Counted from the stretch's first letter, positions 15,792 through 25,736 are shown. The stretch: DNA of 32,524 nt from Verrucomicrobiota bacterium (GCA_019237325.1 JAFAHI010000108.1:1-32524); one strand, 5' to 3'. Made by a program: numbers and translations. The notes: generated by a model not told the origin, from the letters alone.

Positions 15792-17441
15792 ATGGACAGT
15801 AAAAAGCGCGTGGGGACGCGCGCCCTCCCCAAAATGGGCTCGCAAGACATGGCCGCCCTTGAAAAACATGTCGGCTGCAGTCACTTTCCCGTTTCAGAAA
15901 ACCCCCGCCCGCTGGCAAATATGTTGGATTTACTCCTAGAAGATACCGGCACAAAGTTTCCCCTTAACACTGCTCTGATTTTCGAAGGTAAAAGCTACAC
16001 CTATGCAGACCTCCGCAGACTTACAAGAAGCTTATCCGCCGCGCTTCTCGAACAGAGAGTTCAATCCGGAGATCGAGTAGCATTCCTCCTTCCGAACTGC
16101 TTGGAGATCGTCCTTTGCTATTATGCTTGTTTTGAGATCGGCGCCATCGCTGTGCCGCTGAACATACGATTCTCGGCGGAGCTGCTTCAGTATGCGATTA
16201 ATCATAGTGGCGCTTCTGTTCTCATCAGCGAACCAAATCTCTTTTCGCAGATTGTAAAAAACCGGTCGTTGCTTCCGGAAGTTGAAAGATACTATCTGAC
16301 ATCACGTGACTCTGAATTCGAAGGAGCCAGGCCTTTCGCTGAATTACTGAACCCGACATCTGATTTGACGCCAAAGACGCCTTCTGGGAACGGACCCGCT
16401 GCTATCTATTATACTTCGGGCACCACCGGTCTGCCAAAAGGGGTAGTCCATTCTCATTTCAGCTTGGCGCAAGCCACCCAAAATCAAATTGATCAGATCG
16501 CTATCACCTCAGCAGACACAACGCTGATCTTGTTCCCGATCTGCTATTTGATCGGTTTCGGCTCTCAAATTCTACCCTTTCACCAATGCGGAGCTACCTG
16601 TGTGTTGCTACCTCGGTTCGAACCCGAAGCTGCCTTGGCCGCCATCGCTACCTACAAGCCAACCAAGATCTACGGGTTTCCTAAGCTGTACAACGATCTG
16701 ATCAACTGCCCGGACGTCGCGAATTACAATGTTAAGTCAGTCAATTTCTGTTTCTCAGCCGGGGAAGCCATTGCCGTCGCTATCCAAGACCGGTTTCAGC
16801 GACTCTTTGGTCTGGAGATCACCGAGGGCTGCGGTATGACTGAGCTCCAGATTTACAGCATGAATTCTCCTTACGGCCAGAAAAGGAAAGGCTCGATTGG
16901 AAAACCGATCGCCGGCATGGAGCTGGCGTTGATTGATGATTCCGGACACTCGATTTCAACTGCCCGCCAGATCGGGGAAATGATCGTTCGTGGAGGAAGT
17001 ATGGCCTCTGGTTACTGGCGCGATCGCCAGCTCACGGCGACAACGATTAGAGACGGCTGGTTTCACACCGGTGATTTGGCATATCGGGATGAACAAGGTT
17101 TCTATTGGTTTGTCAGCCGCAAGTCTGAAATCATTCGACATGAGGCCGGACTAGTATCACCCATCGAGGTGGAAGGAGCGTTATACGCGCATCCGGCAGT
17201 GCTGGAGGCCGGCGTTATCGGGGTAGCTGCCCCATTCGAAGGCGAAGTCCCGCAGGCCTACGTTGTGCTGCACCCGGAGAACCCTCCTGCGACGGAGTCA
17301 CAACTGATCGATTTCGTGAGGAGCCGGCTCCCCGGCTACAAGGCGCCGGCTCGGATCATTTTCACTGATAACTTGCCTCACGGACCTACTGGCAAAATCG
17401 ATCGTAGGACTTTGAAAGAAAGAGCGTTAGCTCCCCATTAG
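15792..17441 (+). CDS. AMP-dependent acid-CoA ligase (ANL superfamily)
   Basis: From this ATG the product is 549 residues. It has the P-loop YYTSGTTGLPKG (about 206-217), the EGCGMTE block (about 345), the GDLAYRDEQGFYWF hinge region and the catalytic lysine in GPTGKIDRR near the C-terminus. ANL enzymes activate a carboxylic acid with ATP and usually transfer it to CoA. The hinge motif reads SRKSEIIRHEAGLVSPIEVE, in which the usual glycines after IIR are replaced. Start choice is uncertain: ATGs at 15792, 15834 and 15921 are all possible, and none has a clear ribosome binding site; the domain proper begins near MLDLLLED at 15921. It is divergent from the exporter/SABATH pair, and its 3' end overlaps the next minus-strand gene by 15 bases. 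Confidence 0.85.
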   Translation: MDSKKRVGTRALPKMGSQDMAALEKHVGCSHFPVSENPRPLANMLDLLLEDTGTKFPLNTALIFEGKSYTYADLRRLTRSLSAALLEQRVQSGDRVAFLLPNCLEIVLCYYACFEIGAIAVPLNIRFSAELLQYAINHSGASVLISEPNLFSQIVKNRSLLPEVERYYLTSRDSEFEGARPFAELLNPTSDLTPKTPSGNGPAAIYYTSGTTGLPKGVVHSHFSLAQATQNQIDQIAITSADTTLILFPICYLIGFGSQILPFHQCGATCVLLPRFEPEAALAAIATYKPTKIYGFPKLYNDLINCPDVANYNVKSVNFCFSAGEAIAVAIQDRFQRLFGLEITEGCGMTELQIYSMNSPYGQKRKGSIGKPIAGMELALIDDSGHSISTARQIGEMIVRGGSMASGYWRDRQLTATTIRDGWFHTGDLAYRDEQGFYWFVSRKSEIIRHEAGLVSPIEVEGALYAHPAVLEAGVIGVAAPFEGEVPQAYVVLHPENPPATESQLIDFVRSRLPGYKAPARIIFTDNLPHGPTGKIDRRTLKERALAPH

Positions 17442-17780
17442 CTTCTGCCGCCGCTCCGCTTGCAGTGCCTCCAATTTCTTGGATTGTTCGGGAGTTAAAA
17501 CTTTGCTAGCCGAAGCTTTGAAATTCGCTTGGATCGCTTCTAGCTTACGCAGCTTTTGCAACTTGCCCGCGGAGGTATCCGCCTTTAGCGCTTTCAGTGA
17601 CTTATCGCGTTGCGCTACGATCGGAGTTAGCGCTTGCTGTTGTTTTTCATTTAGCTGCAGCTTTTCCGTAAGCTCCTTCATTTGTATTGCTTCCATCATT
17701 TGGCCCATGGCAAAGCTCGAGAAGCAAAAAACCGCCATCGCGAGTATAACTAATTGCTTGATAGCATTGATTGATTTCAT
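17427..17780 (-). CDS. Small exported helical protein (Spy/LTxxQ-like)
   Basis: This 117-residue protein has a signal peptide (about residues 1-26, MKSINAIKQLVILAMAVFCF... ending FAMGQ). The mature part is charged and helical with a repeated spacing of L-x-x-Q/E: ELTEKLQLNEKQQQALTPIV and ASKVLTPEQSKKLEALQAER. This is the pattern of Spy/CpxP-like LTxxQ periplasmic proteins, some of which act as chaperones or sense envelope stress. It is the last gene of the minus-strand group that holds the two RND pumps, so co-expression with efflux is plausible. Its stop overlaps the 3' end of the convergent ligase gene. Confidence 0.75.
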   Translation of the reverse strand: MKSINAIKQLVILAMAVFCFSSFAMGQMMEAIQMKELTEKLQLNEKQQQALTPIVAQRDKSLKALKADTSAGKLQKLRKLEAIQANFKASASKVLTPEQSKKLEALQAERRQKLMGS

Positions 17781-17843
17781 TCGGATTAACTATGGTTGTT
17801 GGTTTGGTATTGTTGTTCGGAAAGAATTATATGGTTTGTTTGG

Positions 17844-20800
17844 TTAGCCGCCCCTTTCCGACGGCTTTCCCCGGAGGTTAACTAACCTCTCAACCAGGCA
17901 GAAGCTGACCGGGATCAGGAAAATCGCGATAGCGCAGGCCGCGAACATTCCACCAATCACGGTCGTGCCCATGACTTGCCGGGCGATCGCGCCAGAGCCG
18001 GAAGCCATCCAAAGGGGCACGCATCCGAGAATGAAGGCAAAAGAGGTCATCAAAATCGGCCGGAGCCGCAATCGGGCCGCAGCGAGAGCCGCATCCACCA
18101 ACGGAGTGCCCCATTCATATTCGACCTTAGCAAACTCAACGATCAAAATGGCGTTCTTGGCGACCAGTCCGATGATCATAACCAGCCCGATTTGGACAAA
18201 AACGTTGTTCTCGATTTGCACGAGATAGGAAGGCAGAAACAACCCACTAATTAACCGCCGCAGATAGAGCATGCCAAATGCCCCGAAAACCGCGATTGGT
18301 GTGCTCAATAGTACGCTGAATGGGAGCGACCAACTTTCATACAACGCCGCTAGAATCAGAAACACAAACAAAAGCGAAAAACTAAAGATGGCTGCCGCTG
18401 GCACACCTTGTTGGGTTTGTTTCTCCTGGAACGACATGCCCAGATAATCATATCCCATCTCCGGGGGCATGGTCTGGGCAAAGACCTCTTCCAGCGCCTT
18501 CATCGCCTGATCGGAAGTGTAGCCAGAAGCGATCGCCGCATTGATTTGGGCGGAGCTATATAGATTGTAACGTAAGGTAAACTCAGGCCCAGTGCGTCGC
18601 TCGATTTGGGTGAGGGTGCTTAACGGCACAATGTCATTCTGGGAATTGCGAACATAGAACTCGCTCAGGTTCTCCGCGTTTGTCCGATAGTCGCCTTCCG
18701 CTTGGACGTAAACCTGCCACTGACGCCCAAACCGGTTGAAATAATTAATAAATGTTCCGCCCATGAAGGCTTGAACCGTTTGATACACGTCGCCGATCGC
18801 GATGCCTTGTTTCAGGGTTTTATCTATATCGACGTCGACGTAAGTCTGCGGGACGTTAGGTTGGAACGTTGTACTGACCTGGGCTAGCTCGGGTCGTTTC
18901 CGGGCCGCGCTAAGGAAAGTGTCGACATTCCGGGCGAGAAGCTCACCATCTCCACCGGAGCGATCTTCAAGCACGAAGCTAATATCGCCGGACGCACCGG
19001 CTCCCGGAATTGCCGGTGGCGAAAAAGCGAAAGCGACCGCTTCTGGCAGCTGCGATAGTTCCCTGTTAACTTCGGCTTTGATCCCTTGATAGGTTTCGTT
19101 TCGTTGTTCGCGGTCTTCCCATGGGGTCAAGGACACGAACAAAAACGCGCTATAGGTACTTTGGATGCCGCTCAGTAAGCTCGAGCCAATGGTAGTGGTG
19201 ACGTACCCAACTCCGGGTGTGCGCGACAGCAGCTCTTCGATCTTGCGGCAAACCTCGTCGGTGCGCTGCAACGACGCTGCCTTGGGAAGTTGCAAATTGA
19301 TGTAAAAATATCCCTGATCTTCATCCGGCAGGAAGCTAGTTGGGATCTTTCTACCAAACAGAAATGCCGCGCCCCCAAAAGCCACGATCAGGACGATGGC
19401 TAATCCGGTCCGCCGGATGAATAGAGCCGAAATCCGGACATATCCTTCGGTGGCGCGCCCAAACATCTGATTGAACCAGCGAAAGAAGGCTCCCAGTGGT
19501 CCTGTACCTTTCCGGCGCGGTCGAAGTAAGAGAGCACATAGCGCTGGACTCAGGGTCAAAGCGTTAAAAGCTGAGATTAACACCGAGATGGCAATGGTCA
19601 CGGCAAACTGCTGATAGAGTCTCCCCGTGATCCCCGGAATGAAAGCAGTCGGCACAAAGACCGATGCTAAGACCAACGCGACACCAACGACCGGGCCGGT
19701 AATCTCCTTCATCGCCTTGAGGGTGGCATCCTTAGCGTAGAGTCCACTGTCGATATGATGTTCCACCGCTTCGACTACCACTATGGCGTCGTCAACTACC
19801 AGGCCGATAGCCAAAACCAGGCCAAATAGCGAAAGTGTGTTAATTGAAAAACCTAGCAGCGGAAAAAACATAAAAGTGCCGATTAATGAAACCGGCACCG
19901 CTAATAACGGGATGAGGGTGGCTCGCCAGCTCTGCAGAAAGAGGTAGACGACCAGGATCACCAGAACGAGGGCTTCCACTAACGTTTTGATCATTTCTTC
20001 GATGCCGGCTGTAACCGGCTTCGTGGTATCCAGCGAAATCACATAATCTACGCCTCGAGGAAATCGTTGTCTCAGTTGGGCCATTAGTTTTTTGACGCCA
20101 TTCGCCGCAGCTAGCGCATTGGTACCAGGAAGTTGATAGACCGACACCACCGCGGCAGGCTTACCATTAAATCTACCTCTGGTGTTGTACGCTTGCGCAC
20201 CAAATTCCACCCGTCCGACATCTTTAAGTCGCACCGTTCCCCCGCCGGTCTCTTGTCGCAGAAGAATGTTTCCAAACTCTTCGGGACTGGTTAAGCGCCC
20301 TTGCGCCAGTGCGGTGTAGGTAAATTCTTGTCCATGAGGAACGGGTTCACTGCCAATCTGGCCGGCAGAATTAACCGTATTTTGCGCTTGGACCGCGTTG
20401 ACTATATCCGAAACGGTCATATTTAACCTGGCCAGTTGATCCGGTTTAAGCCACAAGCGCATCGCATATTGGCCGGCGCCCGAGATTTGGACATTGGAGA
20501 TGCCACGCACCCGGGTTAGCGCATCATTCAGATTGATATAGGCATAGTTCGACAGGAAGAGGGCATCCCGACTTCCATCCGGCGAATAGAGAGCGATTAC
20601 CAGGAGCGGCGCTGCTAAAGATTTCTGCACGGTCACTCCGAGATTGTTAACCGCGCTGGGCAACTGGGATGCGGCTTGCGTTTCTCGCATCTGAGCCAGG
20701 ATCTGATCCGTGTTTGGATCCGACGCAAGATCGAAGTCGACAGTCAACACCATTTGGCCGCTGTTAGCGTTGACCGAATACATATAGTTCATGTTGTCGA

Positions 20801-21014
20801 CGCCGCTCATCTGTTGCTCAATCGGCGTAGCCACCGCCTGCTCTATCGTGCGCGCATCCGCGCCGGTATAATTAGCCGTGATCACAGTTTGAGGGGTGAC
20901 GATGTCCGGGAACAGCGAAACCGGTAGAATCTTTGTCGAGATACCTCCGACGATGACCGTTAGAATTGAAATAACGATCGCGACGATCGGCCGGTTAATG
21001 AAAAACTTAGACAT
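17844..21014 (-). CDS. RND efflux pump inner-membrane protein, HAE1/AcrB type (second of two)
   Basis: This 1056-residue protein has the full AcrB-type architecture: helix at the N-terminus (SKFFINRPIVAIVISILTV), two large periplasmic loops and twelve helices in total. Proton-relay residues are kept: the Asp pair in GLVVDDAIVVVEAVE (equivalent to AcrB D407/D408) and the Lys in GLVAKNAILIVEFAK (AcrB K940). It should work as a homotrimer or, with its neighbour, a heterotrimer pumping hydrophobic compounds via a periplasmic adaptor and outer-membrane channel. The ATG at 21014 gives the standard family start; the longer frame to 21140 is spacer repeat. It is closely related to the pump encoded next to it. 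Confidence 0.93.
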   Translation of the reverse strand: MSKFFINRPIVAIVISILTVIVGGISTKILPVSLFPDIVTPQTVITANYTGADARTIEQAVATPIEQQMSGVDNMNYMYSVNANSGQMVLTVDFDLASDPNTDQILAQMRETQAASQLPSAVNNLGVTVQKSLAAPLLVIALYSPDGSRDALFLSNYAYINLNDALTRVRGISNVQISGAGQYAMRLWLKPDQLARLNMTVSDIVNAVQAQNTVNSAGQIGSEPVPHGQEFTYTALAQGRLTSPEEFGNILLRQETGGGTVRLKDVGRVEFGAQAYNTRGRFNGKPAAVVSVYQLPGTNALAAANGVKKLMAQLRQRFPRGVDYVISLDTTKPVTAGIEEMIKTLVEALVLVILVVYLFLQSWRATLIPLLAVPVSLIGTFMFFPLLGFSINTLSLFGLVLAIGLVVDDAIVVVEAVEHHIDSGLYAKDATLKAMKEITGPVVGVALVLASVFVPTAFIPGITGRLYQQFAVTIAISVLISAFNALTLSPALCALLLRPRRKGTGPLGAFFRWFNQMFGRATEGYVRISALFIRRTGLAIVLIVAFGGAAFLFGRKIPTSFLPDEDQGYFYINLQLPKAASLQRTDEVCRKIEELLSRTPGVGYVTTTIGSSLLSGIQSTYSAFLFVSLTPWEDREQRNETYQGIKAEVNRELSQLPEAVAFAFSPPAIPGAGASGDISFVLEDRSGGDGELLARNVDTFLSAARKRPELAQVSTTFQPNVPQTYVDVDIDKTLKQGIAIGDVYQTVQAFMGGTFINYFNRFGRQWQVYVQAEGDYRTNAENLSEFYVRNSQNDIVPLSTLTQIERRTGPEFTLRYNLYSSAQINAAIASGYTSDQAMKALEEVFAQTMPPEMGYDYLGMSFQEKQTQQGVPAAAIFSFSLLFVFLILAALYESWSLPFSVLLSTPIAVFGAFGMLYLRRLISGLFLPSYLVQIENNVFVQIGLVMIIGLVAKNAILIVEFAKVEYEWGTPLVDAALAAARLRLRPILMTSFAFILGCVPLWMASGSGAIARQVMGTTVIGGMFAACAIAIFLIPVSFCLVERLVNLRGKPSERGG

Positions 21015-21021
21015 CAAGGGA

Positions 21022-21070
21022 TGTTTCGGGCTACGGGTTGCTGGTTGCGAGTTACGCGTTACGAGTTGGG
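21022..21070 (-). repeat. Degenerate GAGTTACGCGTTACGAG spacer repeat between two pump genes
   Basis: The plus strand carries GGTTGCTGGTTGCGAGTTAC followed by GCGTTACGAGTTGG, that is, repeated GGTTGC, GAGTTAC and GTTACGAG units. It lies in the 100-base gap between the two RND genes, just upstream of the second pump's start. Similar units from memory occur in intergenic DNA of related bacteria; no other copy was found in this window. Confidence 0.45.
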
Positions 21071-21114
21071 CGTCAGGGTGTGCACTTGGATGTGACCTAT
21101 AGGGCTCATGCGAC

Positions 21115-24100
21115 TTATGGGTGGTTGAGTGGGTACTCACCGCGGTTCTTACGTCCTACGAAGGCAGCTAATGTTTCGACCATACAAAAGCCGGCTGGAA
21201 TTAAGAAAATGGCTAGTAGGCTGGCTGCGAGCATTCCTCCGATGACCCCGGTACCCAATACTTGCCGGGCGACTGCGCCTGACCCTGAAGCCAGGGCGAG
21301 AGGAATACAGCCAACGATAAAGGCGAATGACGTCATCACGATCGGACGCAGACGCAAACGCGCACCGGCCAAAGCCGCATCTACCAGCGTAGCGCCGCGC
21401 GCATACTCAACCTTGGCAAATTCGACAATCAAAATGGCGTTCTTAGCCACCAGACCGATAATCATGACCAGACCGATCTGTGCATAAACGTTGTTCTCGA
21501 TCTGCACGAAAATCGGCGGCAGAAATGCACCGGTTACAACCCGGCGCAGGTACAGCGCGCCTAGGGAACCGAAAACGGCGATCGGCGTACTCAGCAGTAC
21601 ACTCACCGGAAGCCACCAACTCTCATAGAGAGCTGCTAGTATCAGAAATACGAACAACAAAGAAAAAGCAAAGACAACCGCCGGCGGCGCCGCTTGCTGA
21701 GCCTTTTTCTCTTGGAACGACATGCCCAAATAGTCATATCCCATCTCCGCCGGCATCGTCTGAGCAAAGACCCTTTCTAATGCGTTCATGACCTCGGCCG
21801 AGCTGTAACCCGGCGCCGGGATCGCTTGAATTTGAGCCGAGCGAAACAAATTGTAGCGCATGGTAAATTCAGGACCGAATTCTCTGCGAACCCGCACTAC
21901 TGAACAAAGAGGTACCGCGTCGTTGTTTCGGTTTCTGACATAGAATTGGCCAACCTGATCGGCTCTGGTCCGAGATTCGCCGTCGGCCTGCACGTACACT
22001 TGCCACTGACGCCCGAAGCGGTTGAAGTAGTTGACGAAAGAGCCACCCAGAAAACTTTGCAGGGTGGTGTAAATATCGGTCAGCGCGACCCCCTGGCTAA
22101 GGGCTTTGGCCCGATCGACCTCAAAATAAACCTGCGGCACGCTGGGAAGCAGGGTGGTAATTACTCGCCCGAGCTCAGGCTGCTTACGGGCAGCATTCAA
22201 GAAAACATCAACATTGTGGGCTAGAAACTCTGCGCCTCTATCGATGCGATTCTCAAGCACAAAGGATACACCTCCAGCCACACCGGCCCCCGGAATGGCC
22301 GGAGGAGAAAATCCGAAGACGGTCCCTTCCGGAAATCCGAGGAGCTTCAGATTAAGCAGTCCTTTAAGAGCTTGATATTGTTCAGTTAGCTTTTTCCGTT
22401 CTCCCCAAGAATTCAGAGTTACAAAAAAGAAACCGCTATAGGTAGTTTGGACATTACTTAACAAACTGAACCCGGCGATCGCGGTGGTGTAGCGTACGCC
22501 TGGAGTTTGAGCGAGCAATGCTTCAATCTTGCGGCAGGCCTCATTGGTACGTTGCAGGGAGGCGGCTTGGGGAAGTTGGAGATTGATGTAGAAATAGCCT
22601 TGATCCTCGTCCGGCAGAAAGCTGGTCGGCAGCTGTTGGCCGAAAAAGATTGCCACCGCACCAAACCCCACTAGTAAGGTCAGGGCTAGACCGGTTCGAC
22701 GGATCAGCAGCCCCGAGACGCGTACATATCCGTCCGTAACCCGGCTGAAGAGCCGGTTAAACCAACCAAAGAATATTTCGAGCAGCCCGGTTCGCGCGTG
22801 CCGGGGTCGCAATAGCAGCGCACACAGGGCTGGGCTAAGTGTCAGGGCGTTGAATGCGGAAAAGAGAACCGAGACCGCGATAGTAACTGCGAACTGTTGA
22901 TACAGCCGGCCGGTGATACCCGGGATGAAAGCCGTTGGTACAAAAACCGAGCCGAGCACAAGGGCTACCCCAATCACCGGGGCCGTGATTTCTTTCATCG
23001 CTGCGCGGGTAGCTTCTTTCGGAGCCAACCCTGCCTGGATGTATCGCTCCACCGCTTCGACTACTACGATAGCATCATCGACTACCAACCCAATCGCGAG
23101 CACCAATCCAAACAGGGAAAGCGTGTTGATCGAAAACCCGAGCAGAGGGAAGAAAATAAAAGTGCCAATCAATGATACCGGGACCGCCAGCAACGGAATG
23201 AGCGTGGCCCTCCAACTCTGCAGAAAGAGATAAACGACGATCACCACTAACCCGAGTGCCTCTAACAAGGTCTTGACCATCTCCTCAATGCCTGCGGTTA
23301 CCGGCAGGGTCGTATCGAGTGCGATCACATAGTCCATTCCGCGCGGAAATCGCGTCTTCAACTCGGCCATCCGTTGCTTAACGCCTTTCGCAGCCGTCAA
23401 TCCATTGGTGCCCGGAAGTTGATAGATCGCGAGAACGGCGCTGGGCTGACCATTCAATCGGGCGTAGGTATTGTAGACTTGTGAGCCCAGCTCGACACTG
23501 GCCACATCTCGAATACGGACAACCCCACCGTTCGTCGATTGACGCACGATGATATTGCCGAATTGCTCCGGAGTCGTCAGCAGTCCACGCGATACGGCCA
23601 TATAAGTGAATTCCTGACCGTTGGGCACTGGTTCGCCGCCGGCGAAACCGACCGGATTCACCGCGTTCTGCTGTTGAACCGCGTTAGTAATGTCCGAAAC
23701 CGTTATGTTCAATCGAGCTAACTGTTCGGGCTTCAGCCAAATGCGGATCGCGTACTGACCTGACCCAAACACCTGCACGTTCGAGATACCCGGGACTCGA
23801 GTTAGCTGATCGATCAGATTGATGTACCCGTAATTCGCCAAAAACTGTGAGCTATAGCGGCCATCTGGGGAACGGAGCGCGATTAACATGAGCGGCGCGG
23901 CAAACGATTTCTGGACACTAATTCCTTGCGACACCGCTTCTGGCGGCAGCTGAGCGCTGGCCTGCGATTGCCGCATCTGCGTCAAAACCTGGTCGGTTTT
24001 CGGGTCGCTGTTTTCATCGAAATTCACCCTCAACTTCATCTGGCCGGTATTCGAGTTGAGGGAATACATGTAGTTCAGCTTATCGACTCCGCTGACCTGC

Positions 24101-24300
24101 TGCTCGATCGGCGTTGCCAGGGATTGCTCGACCGTGACAGCATCTGAACCCGGGAAGGTGGCCGAAACTACTATTTCAGGAGGAGTTATGTTCGGATAGA
24201 GCGAGACCGGCAAAAATAACAGGCAGGTCAGACCAATTACTATTGTCAAAATCGAAAGGACAATGGCAAGAATCGGCCGATGAATGAAAAATCCGGACAT
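21115..24300 (-). CDS. RND efflux pump inner-membrane protein, HAE1/AcrB type (first of two)
   Basis: This 1061-residue protein is a full-length AcrB-type pump with the same plan as the next gene downstream. It has the GLVVDDAIVVVEAVE relay pair, the GLVAKNAILIVEFAK lysine and long identical stretches with its neighbour, such as RATLIPLLAVPVSLIGTF. Differences concentrate in the periplasmic loops, which set substrate preference. It follows the adaptor gene by 219 bases, which contain a repeat. Tandem paralogues are reminiscent of MdtBC-type heterotrimers, but both copies keep all proton-relay residues, so independent pumps sharing an adaptor are equally possible. Confidence 0.93.
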   Translation of the reverse strand: MSGFFIHRPILAIVLSILTIVIGLTCLLFLPVSLYPNITPPEIVVSATFPGSDAVTVEQSLATPIEQQVSGVDKLNYMYSLNSNTGQMKLRVNFDENSDPKTDQVLTQMRQSQASAQLPPEAVSQGISVQKSFAAPLMLIALRSPDGRYSSQFLANYGYINLIDQLTRVPGISNVQVFGSGQYAIRIWLKPEQLARLNITVSDITNAVQQQNAVNPVGFAGGEPVPNGQEFTYMAVSRGLLTTPEQFGNIIVRQSTNGGVVRIRDVASVELGSQVYNTYARLNGQPSAVLAIYQLPGTNGLTAAKGVKQRMAELKTRFPRGMDYVIALDTTLPVTAGIEEMVKTLLEALGLVVIVVYLFLQSWRATLIPLLAVPVSLIGTFIFFPLLGFSINTLSLFGLVLAIGLVVDDAIVVVEAVERYIQAGLAPKEATRAAMKEITAPVIGVALVLGSVFVPTAFIPGITGRLYQQFAVTIAVSVLFSAFNALTLSPALCALLLRPRHARTGLLEIFFGWFNRLFSRVTDGYVRVSGLLIRRTGLALTLLVGFGAVAIFFGQQLPTSFLPDEDQGYFYINLQLPQAASLQRTNEACRKIEALLAQTPGVRYTTAIAGFSLLSNVQTTYSGFFFVTLNSWGERKKLTEQYQALKGLLNLKLLGFPEGTVFGFSPPAIPGAGVAGGVSFVLENRIDRGAEFLAHNVDVFLNAARKQPELGRVITTLLPSVPQVYFEVDRAKALSQGVALTDIYTTLQSFLGGSFVNYFNRFGRQWQVYVQADGESRTRADQVGQFYVRNRNNDAVPLCSVVRVRREFGPEFTMRYNLFRSAQIQAIPAPGYSSAEVMNALERVFAQTMPAEMGYDYLGMSFQEKKAQQAAPPAVVFAFSLLFVFLILAALYESWWLPVSVLLSTPIAVFGSLGALYLRRVVTGAFLPPIFVQIENNVYAQIGLVMIIGLVAKNAILIVEFAKVEYARGATLVDAALAGARLRLRPIVMTSFAFIVGCIPLALASGSGAVARQVLGTGVIGGMLAASLLAIFLIPAGFCMVETLAAFVGRKNRGEYPLNHP

Positions 24301-24311
24301 AGAGTCAGTGC

Positions 24312-24490
24312 TTCGGTACGGATGAGCTCCGGCTCATCCGGATTTCGATTTGCGACTGATTTCCTACTAGCCCCGCGGATGAGCAGGCCGCCGTCGCTTC
24401 GCTATGGCGCGCCCTCGTCGAAAGGTGTTTCAAAGTGACAGAGCTAAGCCGCGACGTAGCTTGGCGTAGTCGGGAGCTCATCCCTACCGG
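24312..24490. repeat. GGATGAGCTC-type element with inverted ends
   Basis: The left end (24316-24340) carries GGATGAGCTCCGGCTCATCC, itself a hairpin with a 9-bp stem. The right end (24471-24490) is GGAGCTCATCCCTACCGG, which inverts the left end with a few mismatches. The interior includes GTCGCTTCGCTATGGCGCGC, shared with the 4787-4969 element. It lies between the adaptor and first pump gene. It is a non-coding MITE- or REP-like unit; related ends occur at 29077-29159 and 29767-29798. Confidence 0.65.
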
Positions 24491-24519
24491 ACAACCTTTC
24501 GAGCTCAGCACAGAACTCA

Positions 24520-25713
24520 TTATTGCGATTGGGCCGAATTCTCCGGCTTCCATTCAGTTGGTTTAACCAGTTGGTTGTCGCGCACTTTTTGTAAGCCTTC
24601 GACGACGACCCGCTCCCCCGGTTTCAATCCATCTTCCACTACCCAGAGAGAGCCGACCCGTTCCCCAACCTTGACTGTCCGGATCTCTGCTTTGTTGTCG
24701 GCTCCAACAACGGCTAGCTCAAAAGTAGTTTGCAACTCGTTTACCGCGCGTTGCGGAACGAGCAACGCTCCCTGCAGGGTCCTGACGGTTACTCGAACGC
24801 GCACGAATTGGCCGGGTCGCAAAATGTTGTCCGGATTAGGAAACAAAGCGGCCAGACGGATCGTGCCGGTCTGGTTGTCTACCTGGCGGTCGACGGCGGA
24901 AAACTTTCCCTGACGCTGGTACAATGTACCGTCAGCCAAAATGATCTGGACCGGCGGCGCCGGCGCGGGATTGGTACGGTTCGCGTCGATTCGCTCCTGC
25001 GCGACTTTCAAGTAGTCCTGCTCACTGATCTGAAAATAGACCTTTATCGGGTCCACAGTCGAAATCGTCGCGAGCGGATTAGCATCACCTGGGCCCACGA
25101 GATCACCAATCCCCGGGTTCGCTATCCCGGCAACGCCGCCAATGGGAGCTGTGATTTTTGTCCATTCCAAATTGACCTCTGCCTGCCGCAGGGTCGCCTG
25201 CTCAGCTTTTACCGCGGCTTTCGCTGCGGTATTGGATTGGACCGCGTTGTCCCGGTTCTGCGCGCTTTCGACTTTTTGTTCGAAGAGCTGCGTTTCTCGT
25301 TGTTCGGTCTGTTCGGTTTGAAGCTGATTCGCCTCAGCTTGCGCCAGGCCCGCTTTTGCCTGCTCGACCGCCGCTTCGTAGACGGTCGGGTCGATCTGGA
25401 ACAGCAGGTCACCGGGTTTGACCACCATTCCCTCTTTGTAATTTTGGGAGATCACGTATCCGGAAACACGCGCCCGGACGTCTGCGTCAACCGATCCATC
25501 CAAAGATCCAATCCATTCTCGCACTATCGGAACATCTTGCTGGATAGGCTCTGTAACCAGGACCTCCGGAGGTCCTGAAATAATGTCGTTGGTTCCGGAT
25601 TTTGAGCATCCTGCCAAAACCGCGACCATCGCGAGAAGAACGACGGAATCGAACGAGAAACGTGCAGCCCGTGCATCCGCCACGCAGCGGCTTAAAAACC
25701 AAGGGTAACTCAT
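24520..25713 (-). CDS. RND periplasmic adaptor (membrane fusion protein), lipoprotein
   Basis: This 397-residue protein has a lipobox LAGC with the lipidation cysteine at 36, after a hydrophobic segment. Adaptor domains follow: a biotinyl/lipoyl strand set (DADVRARVSGYV, KEGMVVKPGDLLFQID), a helical hairpin (about 100-160, rich in A, E, Q and K), a second lipoyl half (WTKITAPIGGVAG) and beta-barrel and proximal domains (VKVGERVGSLWVVEDGLKPGERVVVEGLQKV). It links the inner-membrane pumps to an outer-membrane channel. The ATG at 25713 is preferred over a TTG at 25749, which would overlap the previous gene. No outer-membrane factor gene is nearby, so a channel encoded elsewhere must be used. Confidence 0.92.
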   Translation of the reverse strand: MSYPWFLSRCVADARAARFSFDSVVLLAMVAVLAGCSKSGTNDIISGPPEVLVTEPIQQDVPIVREWIGSLDGSVDADVRARVSGYVISQNYKEGMVVKPGDLLFQIDPTVYEAAVEQAKAGLAQAEANQLQTEQTEQRETQLFEQKVESAQNRDNAVQSNTAAKAAVKAEQATLRQAEVNLEWTKITAPIGGVAGIANPGIGDLVGPGDANPLATISTVDPIKVYFQISEQDYLKVAQERIDANRTNPAPAPPVQIILADGTLYQRQGKFSAVDRQVDNQTGTIRLAALFPNPDNILRPGQFVRVRVTVRTLQGALLVPQRAVNELQTTFELAVVGADNKAEIRTVKVGERVGSLWVVEDGLKPGERVVVEGLQKVRDNQLVKPTEWKPENSAQSQ

Positions 25714-25736
25714 GCGTTTAAACCGGAGAACAAGAT

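Noticed and set aside
21015-21140. 42-residue N-terminal extension of the second RND pump
   Set aside because: The extension is encoded by spacer repeat sequence; the family start MSKFFINRP is at 21014.
24730-25578. 282-codon plus-strand ORF opposite the RND adaptor
   Set aside because: It is the antisense shadow of a clear adaptor gene, is rich in R, D and L in shadow style and has no family features.
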